64,000 bases of DNA, taken from positions 1-64,000 of the forward strand of contig NZ_WKEQ01000005.1 in NCBI RefSeq assembly GCF_021605415.1. Reading direction: 5' to 3'. This document shows, piece by piece, positions 46,808 to 55,351 of the stretch. Under the pieces are notes generated by a model, which saw only the letters and a list, made by a program, of their open reading frames with translations, was not told where the DNA came from and searched no databases. The stretch comes from Pseudomonas syringae (GTDB taxonomy: Bacteria; Pseudomonadota; Gammaproteobacteria; Pseudomonadales; Pseudomonadaceae). Position 1 is the first letter of the stretch; every line of letters starts with the position of its first letter. Position numbers and translations under genes: made by a program.

Positions 46808-47677
46808 ATGGCTTACGACTCGATTTTCAAAGCGAATCTGTTCGATGGCCAAACCATCATTGTCACCGGTGGCGGTAGCGGAATCGGTCGCTGCACCGCC
46901 CATGAACTGGCCGCGCTCGGCGCCAATGTCATCGTGGTCGGGCGCAAGCTTGAAAAGCTGCAACGGGTCGTTGCAGAGATCATTGAAGACGGCGGGCGCG
47001 CGCACTGCAAAGCCTGCGACATCCGCGAGGAAGAAGCGGTTCGCCATCTGGTTGGCGAACTGATCGCCGAACACGGGCCCATTCACGGTCTGGTCAACAA
47101 TGCCGGCGGCCAGTACCCGTCGCCCCTGGCTTCTATCAATCAAAAAGGCTTCGAAACCGTGTTGCGCACCAACCTGGTCGGCGGCTTTCTGATGGCGCGG
47201 GAAGTGTTCAATCAGTCGATGAGCAAACACGGTGGCAATATCGTCAACATGCTCGCCGACATGTGGGGCGGCATGCCCGGCATGGGCCACTCCGGCGCAG
47301 CGCGATCGGGAATGGACAATTTCACTAAGACTGCCGCGTTCGAGTGGGGTCACACCGGGGTGCGGGTCAACGCCGTGGCGCCGGGCTGGATCGCGTCCAG
47401 CGGCATGGACACTTACGAAGGCGCATTCAAAGCGGTGATTCCGACCTTGCGCGAACATGTGCCGCTCAAGCGCATCGGCACCGAATCGGAAGTCAGCGCG
47501 GCAATTGTTTTTCTGCTGAGCCCGGCGGCGGCGTTCATCAGCGGCAGCACACTGCGCATTGATGGCGCGGCGAGTCTCGGCGGTCGTGCCTGGCCAATGC
47601 AGAAGGCGACCAACAGCCAGTCTTACAACGGTTTCCATCGCGCCTACCTGCCCGACGTTCTCAAGGACAAGGAGTAA
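46808..47677 (+). CDS. atuB: AtuB, SDR-family oxidoreductase
   Basis: A 289-aa short-chain dehydrogenase. The NAD(P) motif is TGGGSGIGRCTAHELAALG (about 19-37) and NNAGGQYPSPL follows. The active-site region reads GHSGAARSGMDNFTK, the form seen in peroxisomal enoyl-CoA reductase/dienoyl-CoA reductase-like SDRs rather than the plain YxxxK. In P. aeruginosa AtuB (PA2887) is proposed to act on citronellol/geraniol-derived intermediates. It lies between atuA and atuC with a 3-bp gap to atuC. Confidence 0.88.
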   Translation: MAYDSIFKANLFDGQTIIVTGGGSGIGRCTAHELAALGANVIVVGRKLEKLQRVVAEIIEDGGRAHCKACDIREEEAVRHLVGELIAEHGPIHGLVNNAGGQYPSPLASINQKGFETVLRTNLVGGFLMAREVFNQSMSKHGGNIVNMLADMWGGMPGMGHSGAARSGMDNFTKTAAFEWGHTGVRVNAVAPGWIASSGMDTYEGAFKAVIPTLREHVPLKRIGTESEVSAAIVFLLSPAAAFISGSTLRIDGAASLGGRAWPMQKATNSQSYNGFHRAYLPDVLKDKE

Positions 47678-47680
47678 GCC

Positions 47681-49297
47681 ATGCCGGAGATCCTGTCCCT
47701 GCTCGACCCGCACAGCGAAGACTTCGCCCGTAACCGTGCGGCAATGTTGGCCGCTGTCGAGCAGATCCGGCAGCTTGAGCAGAATCTTTTGAACAAAGCT
47801 GCCGAAGCCAAGCCGAAATTCGACAAGCGCGGCCAACTGCTGCCTCGTGAGCGCTTGAACCTGTTGCTCGATCCCGGTGGCCCATTCCTCGAACTGGCGA
47901 GCCTCGCCGGTTACAAGCTGCATGACGACAAGGACGGCAGCGCGGCCGGTGGCGGCTTGATCGCCGGTATCGGTTACGTATCCGGCGTGCGCGCATTGAT
48001 CGTCGCGAACAACAGCGCGATCAAGGGCGGGACGATTTCCCCCAGCGGTCTGAAAAAATCCCTGCGCCTGCAACAGATCGCCATGGAGAACAAACTGCCG
48101 GTGATCACCCTCGCAGAAAGCGGCGGCGCCAACCTCAACTACGCTGCGGAAATTTTCGTCGAAGGCGCGCGCAGTTTTGCCAATCAGGCGCGAATGTCGG
48201 CCATGGGCCTGTTGCAGATCACCGTCGTGCATGGTTCGGCGACGGCGGGCGGCGCTTATCAACCGGGACTGTCGGACTACGTGGTGGTGGTGCGCGGCAA
48301 GGCCAAGTTGTTTCTCGCAGGACCGCCGTTGCTCAAGGCTGCGACCGGCGAAATCGCCACGGACGAAGAGCTCGGCGGCGCCGAGATGCACGCACAGGTC
48401 GCCGGCACCGCAGAATACCTCGCTGAAAATGACGCCGACGGCATTCGCCAAGTGCGCGAGATCCTGCAGATGCTGCCGTGGAACGAGCAACTGCCATGGC
48501 TCCCTGAGCCGCAATACAAAGAACCGCTTTACCCCATCGACGAGCTGCTCGGCTTGATCCCGGACGACCCGAAAAAGCCCTATGACGTACGCGAAATCAT
48601 CGCGCGAATTGCCGATGCCTCGAAGTTTCTCGAATTCAAAGGCGAGTTCGATCAGCAAACCGTCTGTGGCCAACTGAAGATTCAGGGCCGGGCCTGCGGC
48701 TTCATCGGTAACAACGGACCGATCACACCAAACGGCGCTATGAAGGCTGCACAGTTCATCCAGCTGTGCGATCAAAGCCAGACGCCGCTGCTGTTTTTCC
48801 ACAACACCACCGGATTCATGGTCGGCACCGAATCGGAGCAGCACGGTGTGATCAAACACGGCTCGAAACTGATTCAGGCGGTGGCCAATGCGCGGGTGCC
48901 GAAACTGACCATTGTGGTTGGCGGCTCCTATGGCGCCGGCAATTATGCAATGTGCGGACGCGGCCTCGACCCGCGCTTCATCTTCGCCTGGCCCAACAGC
49001 CGCACCGCCGTAATGGGCGGTGCCCAGGCTGGCAAGGTGCTGCGCATCGTCACCGAAGCCAAGCAACGCAAGGACGGTCTGGAGCCGGATCCGAAAATGC
49101 TCGACATGCTCGAACAGGTCACCACGCAGAAACTCGACAGTCAGTCCACGGCGCTTTATGGCACCGCGAACCTGTGGGATGACGGGCTGATTGATCCACG
49201 CGAGACCCGCACCTTGCTCGGCTTCCTGCTCGACATCTGCCACGAAGCGGATATCCGTGACCTGCAATCCAACAGCTTCGGCGTCGCCCGCTTCTGA
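47681..49297 (+). CDS. atuC: Geranyl-CoA carboxylase beta subunit AtuC
   Basis: A 538-aa carboxyltransferase subunit of a biotin-dependent acyl-CoA carboxylase. N-domain: RGQLLPRERLNLLLDPGGPF and GYVSGVRALIVANNSAIKGG. C-domain: GSYGAGNYAMCGRGLDPRF and FAWPNSRTAVMGGAQAGKV. With AtuF it carboxylates geranyl-CoA at the branching methyl group so that beta-oxidation can continue. Sequence alone is close to methylcrotonyl-CoA carboxylase (LiuB); the atuA-atuF context decides for AtuC. It ends 24 bp before atuD. Confidence 0.9.
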   Translation: MPEILSLLDPHSEDFARNRAAMLAAVEQIRQLEQNLLNKAAEAKPKFDKRGQLLPRERLNLLLDPGGPFLELASLAGYKLHDDKDGSAAGGGLIAGIGYVSGVRALIVANNSAIKGGTISPSGLKKSLRLQQIAMENKLPVITLAESGGANLNYAAEIFVEGARSFANQARMSAMGLLQITVVHGSATAGGAYQPGLSDYVVVVRGKAKLFLAGPPLLKAATGEIATDEELGGAEMHAQVAGTAEYLAENDADGIRQVREILQMLPWNEQLPWLPEPQYKEPLYPIDELLGLIPDDPKKPYDVREIIARIADASKFLEFKGEFDQQTVCGQLKIQGRACGFIGNNGPITPNGAMKAAQFIQLCDQSQTPLLFFHNTTGFMVGTESEQHGVIKHGSKLIQAVANARVPKLTIVVGGSYGAGNYAMCGRGLDPRFIFAWPNSRTAVMGGAQAGKVLRIVTEAKQRKDGLEPDPKMLDMLEQVTTQKLDSQSTALYGTANLWDDGLIDPRETRTLLGFLLDICHEADIRDLQSNSFGVARF

Positions 49298-49321
49298 GCG
49301 GACTCAAGGAGAACAATAAAA

Positions 49322-50479
49322 ATGATCTTCACCCCGGAACACGAAGCACTGCGCCGCACCGTCCGCCAATTCATCGACCACGAGATAAACCCGCACGTCG
49401 ATGAATGGGAAAAGGCCGGGCGCTTTCCGATCCATGACATCTTGCGCAAGGCCGGCGACCTTGGCTTGCTGGGGATCTCCAAACCGGAAAAATTTGGCGG
49501 CATGGGCCTGGATTACAGCTATTCGATCGTCGCCGCCGAAGAGTTCGGCACTATTCATTGCGGCGGCATCCCGATGTCGATTGGCGTGCAAACCGACATG
49601 TGCACCCCCGCCCTCGCCCGCTTCGGCTCCGATGAACTGCGTGAAGAATTCCTCCGGCCGGCGATCACTGGCGAACAGGTCGGTTGTATCGGCGTCTCGG
49701 AAGTCGGTGCCGGCTCCGACGTTGCCGGGCTGAAAACCACCGCGCGCAAGGACGGCGACGACTACGTCATCAACGGCAGCAAAATGTGGATCACCAATTC
49801 GCCAAGCGCCGACTTCATTTGCCTGCTCGCCAACACCTCCGACGACAAGCCGCACATCAACAAGTCGCTGATCATGGTGCCGATGAACAGCCCCGGCATC
49901 AGCCTCGGTTCGCATCTGGACAAACTCGGCATGCGCAGTTCGGAAACCGCCCAGGTGTTTTTCGACAATGTGCGCGTGCCCCAGCGCAACCGCATCGGCC
50001 ACGAAGGCGCAGGCTTCATGATGCAAATGTTGCAGTTTCAGGAAGAACGCCTTTTCGGCGCGGCGAACATGATCAAAGGCCTGGAATATTGCGTCGACAG
50101 CACCATCGAGTACTGCAAGGAGCGCAAAACCTTCGGCAATGCGCTGATCGACAACCAGGTGATCCACTTCCGCCTCGCCGAGTTGCAGACCGAAATCGAA
50201 TGCCTGCGGGCGCTGGTCTATCAGGCCACAGAGCAATACGTGCGCGGTCAGGACGTCACGCGCCTGGCCTCGATGGCCAAACTCAAGGCCGGGCGCCTCG
50301 GTCGGGAAGTCAGCGACAGTTGCCTGCAATATTGGGGCGGCATGGGCTTCATGTGGGACAACCCGGTGGCACGCGCCTATCGCGATGTGCGGCTGGTGTC
50401 GATCGGGGGCGGCGCCGACGAAATCATGTTGGGGATCATTTGCAAGCTGATGGGCATTCTGCCGAGGAAAAAGAAATGA
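49322..50479 (+). CDS. atuD: Acyl-CoA dehydrogenase AtuD (citronellyl-CoA type)
   Basis: A 385-aa FAD-dependent acyl-CoA dehydrogenase. Signatures: GCIGVSEVGAGSDVAGLKT (first family motif), YVINGSKMWITNS, and the C-terminal YWGGMGFMWDNPVARAYRD with VSIGGGADEIMLGI. In P. aeruginosa AtuD (PA2889) oxidises citronellyl-CoA to geranyl-CoA. ATG 49322 follows AAGGAGAA. Its TGA overlaps the atuE ATG (ATGA), so the two are translationally coupled. Confidence 0.9.
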   Translation: MIFTPEHEALRRTVRQFIDHEINPHVDEWEKAGRFPIHDILRKAGDLGLLGISKPEKFGGMGLDYSYSIVAAEEFGTIHCGGIPMSIGVQTDMCTPALARFGSDELREEFLRPAITGEQVGCIGVSEVGAGSDVAGLKTTARKDGDDYVINGSKMWITNSPSADFICLLANTSDDKPHINKSLIMVPMNSPGISLGSHLDKLGMRSSETAQVFFDNVRVPQRNRIGHEGAGFMMQMLQFQEERLFGAANMIKGLEYCVDSTIEYCKERKTFGNALIDNQVIHFRLAELQTEIECLRALVYQATEQYVRGQDVTRLASMAKLKAGRLGREVSDSCLQYWGGMGFMWDNPVARAYRDVRLVSIGGGADEIMLGIICKLMGILPRKKK

Positions 50480-51273
50480 TCAGCCTGCCCGAATGCCTGA
50501 CGCTGTTGTTGGAACTGCACAACAGCGTGCTGCACATCACCCTCAACCGCCCCGAAAGCCGCAATGCGATGAGCCTGCAAATGGTTGCCGAATTGCGTGC
50601 GGTGCTGGCGGCAGTGCGCGATGACCGCACTGTTCGAGCCTTGGTTATCGGTGGTGCCGGTGGGCATTTTTGCGCCGGTGGCGACATCAAGGACATGGCC
50701 AATGCCCGCGCCCAGGGTGCCGAGGCTTTTCGTGACTTGAATCGTGCGTTCGGTGCTTTGCTGGAAGAGGCGCAACAAGCACCGCAAGTGGTGATCACTG
50801 TGTTGCAAGGCGCGGTACTGGGCGGTGGCTTTGGTCTGGCGTGTATCAGTGATGTCGCCATGGCTGACGACAAGGCGCAATTCGGTTTGCCGGAAACCAG
50901 CCTCGGCCTGTTGCCGGCGCAGATTGCACCGTTCGTGGTGCAACGCATCGGCCTGACCGAAACCCGGCGATTGGCGCTGACGGCGGCACGGTTTGACGGC
51001 GGTGAAGCGCAGCGCATGGGACTGATACATTTTGTCGAGCACGATGCGCAGGCCTTGGCGCAACGATTGGAGGAAGTGCTGGGCGATGTGCTGCGCTGCG
51101 CCCCGGAGGCGAACGCCGCCACCAAAAAATTACTGCTGGCCAGTGCGGGTCAGCCGTCGACTGAGTTGCTGGATGAAGCGGCGCGGTGGTTTAGCTCTGC
51201 GGTTACTGGAAGTGAAGGTGTCGAGGGGACGATGGCATTTGTACAAAAACGCAAACCTCGGTGGGCCACCTAA
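50476..51273 (+). CDS. atuE: AtuE, isohexenylglutaconyl-CoA hydratase (enoyl-CoA hydratase family)
   Basis: A 265-aa crotonase-fold enzyme. Oxyanion-hole segments are GGAGGHFCAGGDIKDM and VLQGAVLGGGFGLACISD; the Glu-bearing region FGLPETSLGLLPAQI matches a hydratase. In the Atu pathway it hydrates isohexenylglutaconyl-CoA, the product of geranyl-CoA carboxylase. ATG 50476 overlaps the atuD stop by 4 bp. A REP-type hairpin (51277-51298) starts four bases after its stop and separates it from atuF. Confidence 0.88.
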   Translation: MISLPECLTLLLELHNSVLHITLNRPESRNAMSLQMVAELRAVLAAVRDDRTVRALVIGGAGGHFCAGGDIKDMANARAQGAEAFRDLNRAFGALLEEAQQAPQVVITVLQGAVLGGGFGLACISDVAMADDKAQFGLPETSLGLLPAQIAPFVVQRIGLTETRRLALTAARFDGGEAQRMGLIHFVEHDAQALAQRLEEVLGDVLRCAPEANAATKKLLLASAGQPSTELLDEAARWFSSAVTGSEGVEGTMAFVQKRKPRWAT

Positions 51274-51276
51274 AAG

Positions 51277-51298
51277 CATCGCTGGCAAGCCAGCGATG
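51277..51298. repeat. REP-type hairpin inside the atu operon
   Basis: CATCGCTGG (51277-51285) and CCAGCGATG (51290-51298) pair perfectly around CAAG. It resembles the REP core seen at 28051-28075 but is a single unit. It lies between atuE and atuF in a 64-bp gap. Confidence 0.75.
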
Positions 51299-51337
51299 AG
51301 ACCTTCACGTTCACCGCCCATTTTCAGGAAAACCATC

Positions 51338-53299
51338 ATGCCCGCCATCCAGAAAATCCTGATCGCCAATCGCGGTGAAATCGCCTGCCGCATCCAGCGC
51401 ACCGCCCAGGCTTTGGGTTACCGCACCGTCGCCGTGTTCAGCGATGCCGACGCCGATGCGCTGCATGTACACATGGCGGATCAAGCCGTGAATATCGGCC
51501 CTGCACCGGTGGCGCAATCGTATTTGAACATCCCCGCCATCCTCGACGCCGCCCGGCGCAGCGGTGCAGACGCTATCCATCCCGGCTATGGCTTTCTTTC
51601 GGAAAACGCCGAATTCGCTCAGGCTTGTGCGGAGGCGAACCTGACTTTCATCGGGCCAAGCGTTGACGCCATCGAATTGATGGGCAGCAAGCGCCGCTCG
51701 AAAATCGCCATGCTCGCCGCTGGCGTGCCATGCATTGCCGGTTATCAGGGCGCCGAGCAGGATGACGCCACGCTGCTGCGCGAAGCCGAGCGCATCGGCT
51801 TCCCACTGATGATCAAGGCCAGCGCCGGGGGCGGCGGTCGCGGCATGCGACTTGTGCACAGCGCCGACGAACTGCCGGCACAACTGCGCACCGCAAGATC
51901 CGAGGCCTTGAACGGCTTCGGCAGCGACGAATTGATCCTCGAACAGGCGCTGATCGATCCCCGCCATGTTGAGGTGCAGGTGTTTGGTGACCAGCATGGC
52001 AACTTGATTCACCTCGGCGAACGCGACTGTTCGATCCAGCGCCGCCATCAAAAGATCATCGAAGAAGCGCCCTGCCCAGTGATGACCGATGAACTGCGCC
52101 AAGCCATGGGCGAAGCAGCGCTCAAGGCCGGGCGTGCGGTCAATTATGTCGGCGCCGGCACGGTGGAGTTTCTTCTTGATGCCAACGGGCGGTTTTACTT
52201 TCTCGAAATGAACACACGCCTGCAGGTCGAGCATCCGGTGACGGAACTGATCACGGGGCTGGATCTGGTGGCAATGCAACTCTCGGTCGCCGAAGGACGG
52301 CCATTGCCGCTGGCACAGGATCAACTTCGACTTAACGGGCATGCCATAGAGGTGCGGTTGTACGCCGAAGATCCGGCGCAAGGATTTTTACCTCAAACCG
52401 GACGCATTGAAGCCTGGGAACCCGCGTTGCTCGAAGGGGTGCGGATCGATCACGGCGTACGATCCGGCCAGTGGGTGAGCCCCTTTTACGACCCCATGCT
52501 CGGCAAAATCATTGCCCATGGTGCAACCCGTGAAGAAGCCCGTCGCAAGCTTCTGCGCGCGGTGCAAAACAGCGTATTGCTCGGTGTACAGAGCAATCAA
52601 CGGCTGCTCGCGGCTCTGCTGCAACATCCGGCATTCATCAGCGGCGGGTTCGGCACGGGGTTCATTGAGCAACACTTCGCGGACCAGCCTTGCCTGCATG
52701 CCTACGCGCCCTCCCCCGAAGAACTGGCCGTCGCCGCCGTGATGTTTTATCAGGCTGCGGTACAAAACCAATCATCGACGCCTGGCGGATGGCGCAATAC
52801 TGCCGGTGCGCCTCTGCACTATCGACTGGGTCTGGAGGATCGGGACTGGGCCGTGCAATTGCTCGCAAAACCCAAGGGGCATTTTGAGATTGAAGTGGCC
52901 GGGCAAACGCTGGCGGTCACACTCATTGATCACAACCAACAAGCCGTGACGCTACAAATCGATGGCCTGCGGGAACGCCACGTCTATCGGATCGTCGATG
53001 AGCATCTCTGGCTCTGCACCGAGCCTGGCAGTTTGTGCCTGACGGATCGAACTCACGCGGTGATCGACAGTCAGACCAGCGTCAGCTCCGGCACCTTAAA
53101 GGCACCGATGGACGGCGCGATCATCGACGTGCTGGTCAGCGAAGGCAGCCCCGTCAGCAAAGGCCAATTATTGGTGGTGCTGGAGGCGATGAAAATGGAG
53201 CACCCGCTCAAGGCCGGTATCGACGGCGTGCTCAAGCGGGTGCAGGTCAAGGTCGGCGATCAGGTGAAAAATCGTCAGGTTCTGTTGCAGGTCGAGTGA
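51338..53299 (+). CDS. atuF: Geranyl-CoA carboxylase alpha (biotin) subunit AtuF
   Basis: A 653-aa biotin carboxylase/biotin carrier protein. It has the biotin-carboxylase N-domain (IQKILIANRGEIACRIQRTA), ATP-grasp (KASAGGGGRGMR), EMNTRLQVEHPVTE, a linker, and a C-terminal biotinyl domain with the biotin lysine in EAMKMEHP (about Lys619). It pairs with AtuC. ATG 51338 is preceded by AGGAA; the longer open frame overlapping atuE is a shadow. It is the last atu gene present: the next gene is an unrelated exonuclease. Confidence 0.9.
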   Translation: MPAIQKILIANRGEIACRIQRTAQALGYRTVAVFSDADADALHVHMADQAVNIGPAPVAQSYLNIPAILDAARRSGADAIHPGYGFLSENAEFAQACAEANLTFIGPSVDAIELMGSKRRSKIAMLAAGVPCIAGYQGAEQDDATLLREAERIGFPLMIKASAGGGGRGMRLVHSADELPAQLRTARSEALNGFGSDELILEQALIDPRHVEVQVFGDQHGNLIHLGERDCSIQRRHQKIIEEAPCPVMTDELRQAMGEAALKAGRAVNYVGAGTVEFLLDANGRFYFLEMNTRLQVEHPVTELITGLDLVAMQLSVAEGRPLPLAQDQLRLNGHAIEVRLYAEDPAQGFLPQTGRIEAWEPALLEGVRIDHGVRSGQWVSPFYDPMLGKIIAHGATREEARRKLLRAVQNSVLLGVQSNQRLLAALLQHPAFISGGFGTGFIEQHFADQPCLHAYAPSPEELAVAAVMFYQAAVQNQSSTPGGWRNTAGAPLHYRLGLEDRDWAVQLLAKPKGHFEIEVAGQTLAVTLIDHNQQAVTLQIDGLRERHVYRIVDEHLWLCTEPGSLCLTDRTHAVIDSQTSVSSGTLKAPMDGAIIDVLVSEGSPVSKGQLLVVLEAMKMEHPLKAGIDGVLKRVQVKVGDQVKNRQVLLQVE

Positions 53300-53368
53300 G
53301 TCGCCAGGCGCAACCGCAGGGTTTGACTACGCTCTGATGATCAGGACGCGGAAATCAGGAACCCTGCG

Positions 53369-53911
53369 ATGCCCCACTGGCTGGTCATTGATCTGGAAGC
53401 CACCACCGATGAAGGCGGGTGGCCGGTCACGGAAATGGAAATCATCGAAATCGGCGCGACCCTGGTGGATCGCTCCGGTCGCGAACAGGATTACTTTCAA
53501 TGCTTCGTCAAACCGGAGCGGCGCCCCGTGCTGACGCCGTTTTGCCGCGAGCTCACCCACATCACCCAGGCAAATGTCGACGCGGCGCAGCCTTTGATCG
53601 AAGTGTGGCCACTGTTCGAACACTGGCTCGGTCAGCAACCCAATCGCCTTGATGGCTGGGTCAGTTGGGGTGATTACGATCGCAAGCAGTTGTTGCAGGA
53701 ATGGCAGCGGTTGCGGCTGGACAGTGCGCTTAGCCGCGTGCCGCACATGAATCTCAAACAGCGCTTTGCCAAGGTGCGTCGCCTGGAACGCCCCATGAGT
53801 CTCAACGCCGCGCTGCAACTGGCCGGCCTGCAGTTCAGCGGCCAGCAGCACCGGGCACTGGAGGATGCGCGAAATACCGCGCGCCTGCTGCCCCAGGTTT
53901 TGCCGGTTTAG
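53369..53911 (+). CDS. DEDDh 3'-5' exonuclease-like protein
   Basis: A 180-aa protein of the DnaQ-like ERI-1/KapD exonuclease group. Catalytic residues are visible: DLEAT near residue 8 (Asp, Glu), Asp in SWGDYDRKQ and the final His...Asp of HRALEDARNTA. It probably trims RNA or DNA 3' ends; the substrate is unknown. It follows atuF by 69 bp, but its function suggests an independent gene. AGGAACCCTGCG precedes the ATG. Confidence 0.85.
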   Translation: MPHWLVIDLEATTDEGGWPVTEMEIIEIGATLVDRSGREQDYFQCFVKPERRPVLTPFCRELTHITQANVDAAQPLIEVWPLFEHWLGQQPNRLDGWVSWGDYDRKQLLQEWQRLRLDSALSRVPHMNLKQRFAKVRRLERPMSLNAALQLAGLQFSGQQHRALEDARNTARLLPQVLPV

Positions 53912-53985
53912 ACGCGTGACGGCGCGATGGGCCTTGTGCATACTGGCCGCCCCCTTTTTCAGTCCCTTTTGTTGAGGAATCGCCC

Positions 53986-54270
53986 ATGTTTAAAGTCAAC
54001 GAGTACTTCGACGGCACCGTCAAGTCGATCGCCTTTGGCACCGCCGAAGGCCCGGCGACCCTCGGCGTCATGGCCCCGGGCGAATACGAATTCGGTACCA
54101 GCCAACGTGAAATCATGCATGTGGTGTCGGGCGCGCTGACCGTGAAGCTGCCGGACAGCACCGATTGGGAAACCTTCGCCGCCGGCACCCAGTTCAACGT
54201 TCCGGCCAACAGCAAGTTCCAGCTGAAAGTCGCGGTCGACACCGCGTATCTGTGCGAATACCGCGGCTGA
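53986..54270 (+). CDS. ppnP: Pyrimidine/purine nucleoside phosphorylase PpnP
   Basis: A 94-aa small cupin, the same length as E. coli PpnP (YaiE, 94 aa), which phosphorolyses a broad range of nucleosides. Typical blocks are [34 protein letters not shown] and [31 protein letters not shown] precedes ATG 53986. A strong terminator follows. Confidence 0.93.
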   Translation: MFKVNEYFDGTVKSIAFGTAEGPATLGVMAPGEYEFGTSQREIMHVVSGALTVKLPDSTDWETFAAGTQFNVPANSKFQLKVAVDTAYLCEYRG

Positions 54271-54294
54271 ACCCACGGGTTTTCACGGCAAATA

Positions 54295-54328
54295 AAAAAT
54301 GCCCGTGTCCAAGGACACGGGCATTTTT
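54295..54328. terminator. Strong bidirectional terminator
   Basis: AAAAATGCCCGTGTCC (54295-54310) and GGACACGGGCATTTTT (54313-54328) form a perfect 16-bp stem with a two-base loop and A/T tracts on both sides. It separates convergent ppnP and the MOSC-domain gene. Confidence 0.95.
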
Positions 54329-54341
54329 CGTTCAAGCCTGA

Positions 54342-55148
54342 TTACTCGAGGATTTCCACCGGCATGCCGACTTCGAGTCGACCGTTACCGTCGTTAACCA
54401 GATTCTGACCAAACATCGCGCCATCGGCTTCGGAGCGATATTTCTGCAACGTGACAAAGGGTTCCCGCTCAGGGTCGCGCTCACCGGTTTGCGGATCGAT
54501 GGTGGTCATGATGCAGCGTGAACACGGCTTGACCACCCGAAACTCGACGTCACCGATGCGCAAGCGCTTCCAGCTGTCCTCCGCATAAGCCTCAGCGCCT
54601 TCGATCACCAGGTTTGGGCGAAAGCGCAACATTTCCAGCGGCCGGCCCACTTGTTGCGAAAGCTGATCCAATGATGCCTGGCCGATCAGCAGCAAGGGAT
54701 AGCCATCGGCAAAAGCCACTTGATCGTCATCCTTGCCGTAGCCGGCCTGGGTGATTCGAGCACGATCCAGCGGCACTTGCACCAGCCGGGTCGGTTTGCC
54801 AATGAATTCGCTGACCCAGTTCGCCGCCTCGTCACCGGCATCCGGCACGCGCAAGGTGTCACGCCAGATTGTTACGCCGCGCAGATCGGCACCGCTGTCG
54901 GGCAAGTCGATTTTGATCGTCGAATGCTCTGGCGCACTAAGCGTCAGGCCACCTTCGGCATTCCACAGCGCCGACAATTGGCTCATCTTCGCGACGGCAC
55001 GCTGGGTCAAAAAACGGCCGCTGGCCTCGTCCACCAGCATCCAGCGGCGATCGCCCTCAAGCCCCAGCTTGTCGAGGCCGATTTCTTGGAGAATCTCACC
55101 TTTGCCGGATTTCAACGGGTAACGATAAAGCGCGCTCAGACGCAACAT
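54342..55148 (-). CDS. MOSC-domain protein (YcbX-like)
   Basis: A 268-aa protein with an N-terminal beta-barrel domain (LSALYRYPLKSGKGEI, GLEGDRRWMLVDE) and a C-terminal MOSC domain with the conserved Cys in VVKPCSRCIMTTIDP, the predicted ligand for molybdenum cofactor. E. coli YcbX detoxifies N-hydroxylated base analogues. ATG 55148 has AGGGAG six bases upstream. Molybdenum cofactor genes lie 6 kb away, but no direct link is implied. Confidence 0.87.
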   Translation of the reverse strand: MLRLSALYRYPLKSGKGEILQEIGLDKLGLEGDRRWMLVDEASGRFLTQRAVAKMSQLSALWNAEGGLTLSAPEHSTIKIDLPDSGADLRGVTIWRDTLRVPDAGDEAANWVSEFIGKPTRLVQVPLDRARITQAGYGKDDDQVAFADGYPLLLIGQASLDQLSQQVGRPLEMLRFRPNLVIEGAEAYAEDSWKRLRIGDVEFRVVKPCSRCIMTTIDPQTGERDPEREPFVTLQKYRSEADGAMFGQNLVNDGNGRLEVGMPVEILE

Positions 55149-55224
55149 GGTCAGCTCCCTGGTGGACAAAAAGGCCACCCTATACGAGCTTGATCGGCGA
55201 ATCAAAGGCTGAAATGTTCGCGCC

Positions 55225-55322
55225 GCAAACGTTGCAGGAGGAGCCTGCTCGCGATGGCGATTATTCAGCGAGCCTCTTGGCTGAATGAGCAGCCGCTGTC
55301 GCGAACAGGCCCGCGTCTACAG
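55225..55322. repeat. Degenerate REP doublet
   Basis: GCAGGAGGAGCCTGCTCGCG with ATGGCG at the left and TGTCGCGAACAGGCCCGCGT with CTACAG at the right are diverged REP units in opposite orientation. They fill most of the gap between the MOSC gene start and the cheV stop; inner AGCCTCTTGGCT also pairs. Confidence 0.6.
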
Positions 55323-55351
55323 GTGATCTGTAAGCGGCTTACCGGCCGTTT

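Noticed and set aside
46790..49267. 825-aa open frame opposite atuB/atuC
   Set aside because: Antisense shadow; both plus-strand genes are well-conserved enzymes in a tight operon.
49684..51273. 529-aa continuous frame that could suggest an atuD-atuE fusion
   Set aside because: Only the last 265 codons are real (atuE from ATG 50476); the first part is an out-of-frame shadow of atuD.
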